A DNA stretch of 64,000 bases from Proteles cristata cristata (Eukaryota; Chordata; Mammalia; Carnivora; Hyaenidae), in NCBI GenBank assembly GCA_017311185.1, contig JAESUZ010003282.1:496001-560000 (forward strand), in the 5' to 3' direction. The notes under the pieces are model-generated. The model ran no database searches. It had not been told where the DNA came from and saw nothing but the letters and a program-made list of their open reading frames with translations. This document shows, piece by piece, positions 55,217-64,000 of this stretch. Both the position numbers and the translations under genes were made by a program. The first letter of the stretch is position 1, and each line of letters starts with the position of its first letter.

Positions 55217-55525
55217 ATAGCTAGGAAGGAAATAAGAAAATGAAGGTTGGGGCTAGGGATTAGATTTTAGAAGATACTGATAATTATGCTTATCAGTTTC
55301 CTGAATGTCTCCACTTTAATCAATGGTTTAATCACTCAGGGACCCCTACTTAATAATCTAAAATGTTGACATGTGTGCATCTCCAAGGAGGTAGAAATAA
55401 TAATAATTTATATAGACATAGAGCTAAGCACTGTGTTTTATCCTTGTATATTAGACATCTATTGAGGTACCGTTCTTCCCATGCCCCCTGAAAACAGAAA
55501 TCCTGCTGTTATAGGATCTTTCCAT
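55217..55525. other. Unique sequence
   Basis: Nothing recognised apart from a short MIR-like phrase near 55425 ('gagctaagcactgtg'). Confidence 0.4.
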
Positions 55526-55985
55526 TACAAGTAATAGAATAGTCAGCTAAAATTAGCTTAATATATGGATTTATTACCTTATATAAGAAGAAATTTATAT
55601 ATTAAGTAGGACATTTGCCTGTTAAATCAGAAATCAGATCAAGCTGTCTTCAACATAATCAGAGTATCATTTTATTTCTTAGACTTGTCCTTTTGTAGTC
55701 CTAGATTTTGCAGTTCTGGGCAATACCCAGTGAAAGAACAGAGAGAATTCTTTCTTAGCATCTCCTTGGATCCTAGAAGAAAATATTCCCAGAATCCTCT
55801 CAGCAGATATACCTTTACATCTCTTGGACATAATTGAATCATGTGCCTGGCTAAGTACTCTGTGATTGACAGAGTCCAATCAAGGTTCACTATCTTGGAC
55901 ACAATGGTTCTGTTAATACGGAAAAGGAGAAATGGCTGTTGAGAACACCATCAACAGTGTCTACCATAGCTACACCTATCCAGAG
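55526..55985 (+). mobile_element. Old interspersed repeat, family uncertain (copy A)
   Basis: Opens with 'acaagtaatagaatagtcag' and 'ttagcttaatat', and later has 'ctcttggacataattgaatc' and 'gagaaatggctgttgagaac'. This order fits a common mammalian repeat whose name I cannot fix. A related start occurs at 61150. Confidence 0.5.
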
Positions 55986-57968
55986 TTCTATGAAGGGTTT
56001 CTACCTCTGACCTCCATCCTGCTGACTAAATTGTGTATAGACACATGGCCCAAAGTAGTCCCTCAATAGATTATTTTCTCCCCAAGAGGGAAAAACACAA
56101 AAGAAAAAAACCAAAAATCCCTGTGAATAAACTAAATTTCAAGAAGCTTGAAATGCAATGTCAAGAACAGCATCATTTGATTGCAGATGAAATATTGGCA
56201 TATGCAGAGCAGCTGAGATAAGTCAATGGTAAGCGCTAGAGTGAAAGAATTCATGCTGCTGAGATCCACTAGGCCACAGGAATGCTCACCTCCTGAAATC
56301 TCAGTACTCAGCCTTTCCTATATTTCCAGGAGAAATCCTGTATCTATCTCTACTATAACCTCCTTTTCTCCAAAACCTACATCCACACATGTCTGCTACA
56401 TTTTACTTGAGCTAGTTTTGAATTATGTTTCCATTTCTTGTAACACATTTTCTTAGCCTGTAATAGAAATAGGTACCATAGACCTGCATAAAGAATGTAG
56501 AGCATTGTGAACTGATGATCAAGTTTATATGAACAGTGAGACTCCCTTCCATTTTCTGTATAGGAAGATAATAAGCCATGATATGCAGAGGCAAAGCAGC
56601 TCATTAGGCAAATTATAGAGGTGGGGGTGGGGGCTGGAGTGAATAAACCTTAGTCTGAGAATACCTAGTTTTATGTGCATTTGGAAACAGTCATTATGTA
56701 ACCTTGTTGCAGTAAGACCTATTTGTGCAGCCAACATGCTGAAGCTGCTTAAAGATACGGTCAGAAAATGATCTTGAAAGATGTCAAATTGCAACACCAA
56801 TTTATTTCCCCACAGTCGCAGACTTCCTTGACCAAGATTTAAACACAGATTAACGGAGATTCTGACAATTAAAATAGGAATATTTAAGAGAAATCAGATA
56901 TGCTAGAGGAGTTGACAGCATTGTTGCCTTGTAGCATTCAGTCTCATGTTCTTTTGTTAACAGCATCTTAATTTCCTTTTAGGTGGGACTGTCAGGGAAG
57001 GTGCCTTGCATCCCCCTAGGCAAGAATGGCATATGACCCAAGTTAAACTGTCCAGCCTTTCCATCTTGGCCTTGTATCTAGAATAGAGTGACTGGTGGGG
57101 GGGTCAGAAAAGTGTATTGAAATAACTAATTCAAGACTATAAATTACCCACTACTGCCGGTGCCTTGATCTCCCCAGCTGCTCTGGTTCTTGTCATTTTG
57201 GAGCCAACATCTGAAGCTTTTCTTCTGATTTTGGGAGGTAGACCATATCCTCCAATGAATTTACCTCTTTGCTTAAGTTGGTTTATAGTAGCTGAAAGAA
57301 GGTTAGTTGGACTAGGGTTATGTGTCCAATGTGGAGAGAAGTAGATGGATTCTTGATATATTTATGTATGATCTAAAGCATTCTGTCATTGGTTAGAGTT
57401 GAGAAAAAGGAAAGAGTTTGGAGCAAATGTAGGAATGGTAGTGATATTTATTGAGATGGGAAATAAAAGATGAGTATACAGTTACTGAAAAAAATTTATG
57501 TTTAGTTATAGTTGTATTTAATTGAGATGGTTTTGCCACAATCAGTAGGTGAGTAGACCATATATGGTCTACAGTGTAGAGGAGAGTTGAGAATGGAAAT
57601 TGTTGCAAATGCCACAGTCTTCCTGCCACCCCACTGATGCCCTGATCTTTAAGATCAGAGTGATTATGGTAAGAAGATTCAGATGAAAGCTCTCTGAAAT
57701 CTCCATTCCTAACAAGTGGTATATTGCATTCAGCAACAACAAAACAAAACAACTTGGGGATTATGGAAACCAATGCTACCATAAAAGACCTGAGACATGA
57801 ATCCATTGGTATCAGTTAAACTTTGATAAAATAATGATAAATTATACGAAACCACAAAAAAGTCCTCAGTACCGATAATAGTAATAACTTACTTAGGTTA
57901 AGAGTCTAAGATTCAGATGATCTGGGCTGGGCTTAGCTGATGTTAGACAGTATTGTTAAAATAACATA
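55986..57968. other. Unique sequence
   Basis: No repeat or gene recognised. Frames at 56033-56221, 56525-56800 and 57393-57806 have no motif and no splice context that convinced me. Confidence 0.45.
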
Positions 57969-58179
57969 GGGGCACCTGGGTGGCTCAGTTGGTTAAGCAA
58001 CTGACTTCAGCTCAGATCATGATCTCATGGTTTTTGAGTTTAAGCCTCACGTTGGGCTCTGTGTTGACAGCTCAGAGCCTGGAGCCTGCTTCGGATTCTG
58101 TGTCTCCCTCTGTCTCTGTTCCTCCCTTGCTTGCACTCTGTATCTCTATCTCTCAAAAATAAGTAAAGATTTAAAAAAG
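57969..58179 (+). mobile_element. Carnivore SINE, old type
   Basis: Starts 'ggggcacctgggtggctc', body 'gcctgcttcggattctgtg', tail 'aaaaataagtaaag'. It represents the older SINE form in this window. Confidence 0.95.
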
Positions 58180-58187
58180 TTTAAGGA

Positions 58188-58225
58188 AAAACCAACCAAC
58201 CAACCAAACAAGCAAACAAACAAAA
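58188..58225. repeat. CAAC/CAAA simple repeat in SINE tail
   Basis: Tetranucleotide variants that grew out of the SINE A-rich tail. Confidence 0.85.
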
Positions 58226-58280
58226 AACCAGAAACATGGACCAGCTATGTGAGTATGCTGATTTGGGCCATGGTCACTCC

Positions 58281-59887
58281 CAGGTCATCGCTATTTTAAT
58301 TTTCTTTTAAATTAGTTAATTTTTTAATTTGCATCCAAGTTAGTTAGCATACAGTGGAACAATGATTTCAGAAGTAGATTCCTTAAGCCTCTTACCCATT
58401 TAGCCCATCCTCCTCCTGCAACCCCTTCAGCAAACCGTTTCTTCTCTGTATTTAAGAGTCTCTTATGTTTTGTTCCCCTCCCTGTTCTTATGTTATTTTT
58501 GCTTCCCATCCTTTATGTTCCTCTGTTTTATATCTTAAATTTCTCATATGAGTGAAGTCATATGATATTTGTCTTTCTCGGATTTATTTTGCTTTGTATG
58601 ATACTCTCTAGGTCCATCCACGTAGTTGCAAATGGGAAGATTTTATTCTTTGTGATTGCCAAGTAATACTCCATTGGATATACATACCAAATCTTCTTTA
58701 TCCATTCATCTGTCGATGGGCATTTGCACTCTTTTCATACTTTGGCTGTTGTCAATAGTGCTGCTGTAAACATTGGGGTGCATGTGCCCCCTTTGAAGCA
58801 GCATCCCTGTATCCCTTGGATAAATACCAAGTAGTGCAATTGCTGGCTCATAAGGTAGTTCTATTTTTAATTTTTTGAGGAACCTGCATACTGTTTTCCA
58901 GAGGGTCTCTACCAGTTTGCATTCCCACCAGCAGTGCAAAATATCCTCTTCCTTTGCATCTTCGCCAGCACCTGTCATTGCATGAGTTGTTAATGTTTGC
59001 CATTCTGACAGGTGTGAGGTGGTATCTCACTGTGGTTTTGATTTGTATTTCCCTGATGATGAGTGATATTGAACATTTTTTCATGTATCAGTTGGCCATC
59101 TGGATGTCTTCTTTGGAGAAGTGTCTATTCATGTCTTTTGCTCATTTGTTCACTGGATTATTTGTTTTTTGGGTGTTGAGTTTGAAAAGTTCTTCATAGA
59201 TTTTGGATATGAACTTTATCTGATATTTCATTTGCAAATATCTTCTCCCATTCCATCGGTTGCTTTTTAGTTTTGCTGATGGTTTCCTTTGCTGTGCAGA
59301 AGGTTTTTTATCTTGATGAGGTCTGAATATTTCATTTTTGTCTTTCTTTCCCTTGTCTCTGGAGACGTGTTGAGTAAGAAGTTGCTGCGTCTGAGGTCAA
59401 AAAGGTTTTTGCTTGTTTTGTCCTCTAGGATTTTGATGGCTTTCTGTCTTAGGTTTAGGTCTTTTATCCATTTTGACTTTATTTTTATGTATGGTGTAAG
59501 AAAGTCCTGGTTCATTTTTTGGCATAATGCTGTCCAGTTTTCCCAGCACCATTTGCTGAAGAGACTATCTTTATTCCATCGGATATTCCTTCCTGCTTTT
59601 GTCTTTCCTGGTCATATGTTTTGTGGGTCAATTTCTGGATTTTCTGTTCTGTTCTATTGATCTGAGTGTCTGTTTTTGTGCCAGTACCATCCTGTCTTGA
59701 TGGTTACAGCTTTGCAATACAGCTTGAAATCCGGGATTGTGGTGCCTCTAGCTTTGGTTTTTGTTTTCAAGATTGCTTTGGCTATTTGGGGTCTTTTCTG
59801 GTTTCATACAAATTTTAGGATTATTCTAGCTCTGTGAAGAATGCTGGTGTTATTTTGATAGGGATTGCCTCACAGGTCATAGTTATT
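58281..59887 (-). mobile_element. 5'-truncated L1 (58296-59872) with target duplication
   Basis: Inverted L1 3' UTR and C-terminal ORF2. Flanked by 'caggtcatcgctatt' (58281-58295) and 'caggtcatagttatt' (59873-59887), 13 of 15 matching. The tail is T-rich at 58300-58340. Confidence 0.92.
58690..59872 (-). pseudogene. L1 ORF2 C-terminal fragment
   Basis: Frames 59267-59515, 58848-59084 and 58706-58978 read known ORF2 C-terminal blocks ([18 protein letters not shown], then YHLTPVRMA, then [10 protein letters not shown]). The first Cys of the zinc-knuckle-like motif is preserved as 'CWRRC'. It starts after the reverse transcriptase domain and is frameshifted, so it is inert. Confidence 0.9.
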
Positions 59888-60747
59888 TACTGATCTAGGC
59901 TAGCCTAGACTGAGTTGAATGGGGAAACAGAACTCGGTTTTGTGCATCTCATCCTCCAACTTGCTAGCACAGTCATGTTTTCATGCATAGAGGACCAAGG
60001 GAGAAAGTAAACAGAAACACTCAAGGTCTCTTGAGACCTGTGTTTAAAGCTTGAGACACCCTCACCTCTACTGCATTCTATTGGCCAAAGCAACTCACCA
60101 AAACATCCCATATCCAAGAAGTGGGGAAAAATAGACTATGTCCCTTTAGTTGCAATTATAAAGTCACATGGCAGAGAGTATGAATACAGGATGGGATGGA
60201 GTATTAGGGCCATTTAAACAGTCTATTGTACATGATATTTCTATCAACTTCCTATTTAATTCAGGTTGACTAGTATAGAAAGTTGTATGTAAGTCATAGA
60301 TTACAGTGTGGTAATCAAGGTGTTGACCTTAATTCTGCTTCTCTTCTGCAAGTAATTTCCTTCCCTTCCAAATTAATAAAAGTCATGGTACTTGGAACAT
60401 AGTTATTGATTTTGCTAATGCATTTTTGTTTGTATCTATCAATCCTAAAAGTCTGCCTTCATTTGGCAGGGCAGATGAATACCATCATTGTGCTGCTCAG
60501 GGAGAAGTCAACTCTATAATGGTGTCTGTGTCATAATTTAATATATGGAGACATTGACCATCCCACCACATCCTACTAATGTACATTGTACAGATTTACT
60601 GTAATTATGGTGCTGATGCTGACAATCTCTGAAGGACATCAAATCAAAAGTGTCCTCATTTGTCTGGATAACTCATATATGTGAAAAACTATATGATGAA
60701 AGAGAAGCCTGAAAAATACAAGGTGCTGCTACCTTGCTAGTTGATTG
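59888..60747. other. Unique sequence
   Basis: No gene or repeat family recognised. Confidence 0.5.
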
Positions 60748-60760
60748 TGGCTTCTTAGTT

Positions 60761-60983
60761 GTTTTTTTTTTTTTTAAATATTTTTATTTATTTCTAGGCG
60801 AGAGAGAGACAGCGTGAGCAAGGGAGGGTCAGAGAGAGAGGAAGACACAGACTGAAACAGGCTCCAGGCTCTGAGCTGGCAGTCAGCACAGAGCCCGACG
60901 CGGGACTCGAACCCACGAACCGCGAGATCATGACCTAAGCGAAAGTCGGACACTTAACCAACTAAGCCACCCAGGCACCCCTA
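60761..60983 (-). mobile_element. Young-type SINE with perfect 13-bp duplication
   Basis: 'tggcttcttagtt' at 60748-60760 and 60984-60996. Carries 'ctaggcgagag', 'cacagactgaaacagg' and 'gagctggcagtcagc'. Confidence 0.97.
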
Positions 60984-61149
60984 TGGCTTCTTAGTTTTAA
61001 TAGCTTGAAGTGTACTGGAATATTCTCTCTAAAATGTAGGGTTAAATGGCATGAATTGGATGTCATCTGACATATTCACCAAGTTAGTCATGCCTAGCAG
61101 CTTGTTATTTTCAAGTGGAAGTGGTATTTTGTAAATTAGAATGCCAAAG

Positions 61150-61480
61150 ACTGCAAGTAACAGAATATCTTAATTCACCTTGGCCTCAGCAATAATGAAG
61201 TTTATCATCTCATGTGGGCAGCGTATGTTGGTAGAGGGCTTCAAGTGGGGACACCAGCTCTGTTTCTCTGGTCTCTTCCTTCTGCCTTCTGGTGTTACCA
61301 TATTCAGGCTATAGCTTGATAGATACAGCAGCATTTGATGCCAGAGCCAGACACAATATTGTCCAGAATAATAGAAAGCAGATCATTTTTACTGATATTT
61401 TCTTCTTAAAGGAAGGAAAATATTTTCCAGAAGGCTTCAGATGGATGGCAAGCTCCAGCTTTCTTATGCAGAAATTCTAC
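61150..61480 (+). mobile_element. Old interspersed repeat, family uncertain (copy B)
   Basis: 'gactgcaagtaacagaatat' followed by 'gtttatcatctcatgtggg' and 'ttccttctgccttctgg' resembles copy A at 55526 and the same common mammalian repeat. Confidence 0.5.
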
Positions 61481-62072
61481 TGGGTTATCATCTCTTCAGG
61501 CAGTAATTACTGAGTGCCTGTGGGTGCCACTGACCAAGACGAACACAGTCTTGCTTTCATGGAGCTTATCATCTGCCGATTCCATACTAGCAACAGAGTA
61601 CATGTACCATTTTCTGAGAATGCAAGCTTTCTGGGATTAATATTAATATCAAGTAATTCTTGTTGGGTAGTTTTTATTTACTCAGTTATACTAAAAAAAG
61701 CTTTAGTAGGAATGATGAAAATAATACTTTGAGACTAATCACTGGCTTAGCCCAAAAAATAACTGGGAAGCGAGTCTCCTTCCTTCAATTATGTAGGGAA
61801 CTAATTTCTAATGACACAGAAGAATAAAGAATGCTTGGGTGAGTAGCAAAGAGTTTCAGCTGTAGATATGTATGGAACTAGTTATAAGCAAATAATAAAA
61901 ACCCATATCAAGTTACAAGAAAATTGCTCATATATCTATACTAGCCCAATTACAGTTTCACTGAAAACTTCATCAGAGGTTTCTCATTTCAGTTCAGAGG
62001 GTTTCTGATTGCTTTCTGTAATAGCTGGCACTAGTTCTGAGAAGACTGGTAAAATATTACAACTTTTTTAGG
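61481..62072. other. Unique sequence
   Basis: Nothing recognised. The frame at 61514-61732 has no motif. Confidence 0.45.
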
Positions 62073-62421
62073 GCATCTTAGTTTAGGCTACTGTAACAAA
62101 GTACTACAAGCTATTGGTCTATAAACAATAAAATTTTACTTCTCACAGTTCTGGAGGCTGAAAGTCTGGGATTGGGGTGCCTGCATGGTCAGGTTCTTCC
62201 AGGTTGCAGACTGCCTTTATCTTTTTGTATTTTCACATAGCAGAGAAAACACAAGAGAGCTCTTGGGATTCTGTTTCATAAGGACACTAATCTCATTCAT
62301 GAGGGCTCCACCTTCATGACTTAATTACCTCCCAAAGGCTGCATCTCCTGACACCATCATATGGAAGGTTAGGCTTTCAACATAAGAATTTTGGGGGATC
62401 ATAGAGATTCAGTTCGTAACA
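62073..62421 (-). mobile_element. MaLR-type solo LTR
   Basis: Inverted LTR: 'ctactgtaacaaagtactac', 'ttctcacagttctggaggct', 'cactaatctcattcatgagg', 'aattacctcccaaaggct', 'acataagaattttgggg'. No internal region adjoins it. Confidence 0.85.
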
Positions 62422-62544
62422 TTGGGGCACACCTGAATGATGGTAACAGAAGGGAAGTTATCATAATCACAACCATAAACAGCATTTCCATGGGTCTATA
62501 GCTAGAACACATTATATAAGTAACCCAAATCCATCCTTTGAGCT

Positions 62545-63060
62545 CCAGACTTGTGTGCCCACTAGCATATTGTTACCTCATAGATGTCTCAAACCTTCCT
62601 TGACTCATCACATTGAGAACTAAACTCATAGTCTCTACTTTGTCTCCCGATCTTACTGCAAGCATCACTTAAGCTCCGTAAAATTTAGGATCATTCTTAA
62701 CTCTTCTGTGCACCTATACCTGTTTTGCAATCCTTCATCTTTACTTTTAATATAGGTGCTCCATTACCACCATAACATATCATCTTGTTCCTAGACTTTC
62801 CCAGGGTCCCCGTCCCTTCTTGTTTCACTTCCAGAGTGTCCTTTGAGAAATAGATTAATGTCACTTCCCTGATTAAAGCACTCTGATGGGTTCCTTTTGC
62901 TTAGAAGATCAAGACTCCATGTCCTTAACATGCCCGCAAGTTCCTGCAAGGTTTTGCCTCCAGTTACATTTTCAGCTTTCTCTAACACCACTCCTTCCTT
63001 TATCACTTGTACTCCAGACTGTATTTCCAACCAGGAGTCCCTTCTACTGTGAAGGGGGCA
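62545..63060 (-). mobile_element. L2 LINE fragment
   Basis: Inverted L2: 'gagaactaaactcatagtct', 'taggatcattcttaactctt', 'agcactctgatgggttcctt', 'gactccatgtccttaacatg', 'tgcaaggttttgcctcc'. The divergence fits an old mammal-wide element. Confidence 0.75.
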
Positions 63061-64000
63061 ATAATTTGTCTTCAGACTAAAGATGCATTTTCTTTTCATC
63101 TCCCGTTTTTAGATCTCCATCCATGGATTTAATGAATGCCTTATGCACACAGCAGTATTGTATCCCAAATTGTCCCCATCAAGATATTTTCCCCATGGTG
63201 AAAGAAGTGAAGATATATATTAGTATTCATGGATCTACTGACTGATCTAATCAGGTGCTTGTAATCTTCTAACATCTGATTGATTATTTGTTTCATTTCT
63301 TTTCCTTTCATACCCATCCATATTGTCCCATTATTTTCACCCATTTAAGCAATAACAGTATATGTTAGTAGCTTTTTGATGAAAATCTTTATGAAATATG
63401 TTTTGTGCCTTGATAGTACAAAATATTTTTTATCCTTCAATATTGCCAAAATGTGCTAAAAATATTATACTTAGTTGTAATATAGCAAGTCCTTCAGAAA
63501 CTATTGAGGCTCTTACGGTTATTTGCCTCCACTCCAAATTAGGTCACATACAATTTTATTCTTTTTCTTATGGTCTCTTCTTACAGTGGTGTTCTCATTA
63601 CTGGTAGTATGCATTTTTTGACTCCTAATTGGCTGCCATGTGTTTTAAGCAGTTCTAAGTGAATGTAATCTCCTGGCTTCAAGAATTTCTTATAAGTAAA
63701 ATCTTATATTTTATGAGTCTTCTACTTGAACAGAAAGATTTAATCTATGATTTTCTGTTTTCAATCTTTGTTCTGGACAATTAAATTTATGGCAGACTGA
63801 TAGTCAAATAAATCAAACATGGATTAATACTTCTAGTTTCTTTCCCAATGTGTTATCTCTTAAGGCCAGCACAACTTATATGATATAAATTTTATATAAG
63901 GAAGTGTGATTATATTTGAATAATTTGATTTTTTTCATTTTTGTATACATTTTGGACTTATTTTCAAAATTTCCAGCCAAATCAGATAATCTTAGTGTCC
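63061..64000. other. Unique AT-rich sequence to window end
   Basis: No gene or repeat family recognised. Confidence 0.45.

Noticed and set aside
1..64000. CRISPR array, operon, prophage or other microbial system
   Set aside because: The sequence is mammalian, with SINEs, L1s, MIR and MaLR throughout; direct repeats present are microsatellites or target duplications.

Overview
This window is AT-rich mammalian intergenic or intronic DNA from a carnivore, most likely a cat-like (feliform) species. The evidence is about 24 copies of a tRNA-derived carnivore (CAN-type) SINE, carnivore-style L1 LINEs, and older mammal-wide repeats (MIR, L2, MaLR LTRs). I found no host protein-coding exon I could defend. 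Almost every long open frame lies inside an L1 or a microsatellite.

Layout. 1-3000: 3' half of an L1 on the plus strand. 3000-6800: mostly unique sequence with three SINEs and a solo ERV-like LTR (5256-5707). 6804-9114: a complete MaLR-type LTR element (LTR, internal part, LTR) carrying a SINE. 9115-18445: largely unique, with SINEs, MIRs, microsatellites and a 242-bp L1 tail (14762-15003). 18446-18901: a processed RPLP1 pseudogene on the minus strand. 18950-38560: a stack of L1s inserted into each other. An ancient L1 is split by a 5'-inverted L1M (22345-38207), which is itself split by two younger L1s (24037-30143 and 32503-37680), one of which holds a SINE. 39015-39885: another L1 fragment. 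42640-46640: about 4 kb with no recognisable interspersed repeat. 46640-52480: a second ancient L1, interrupted by SINEs, an L1 tail and a second copy of the ERV-like LTR on the minus strand. 54061-55198: a SINE cluster. 58296-59872: a 5'-truncated L1 with target-site duplications. 62073-63060: a MaLR LTR and an L2, both on the minus strand.

Function. No operon, pathway or gene set is present. Biologically the window is a record of retrotransposition: target-site duplications of 8-18 bp are readable for many insertions, so their relative order can be worked out. The youngest layer is a SINE subfamily with shared diagnostic changes. I saw no previously undescribed system. Family names are from memory of consensus sequences, not from a database search.
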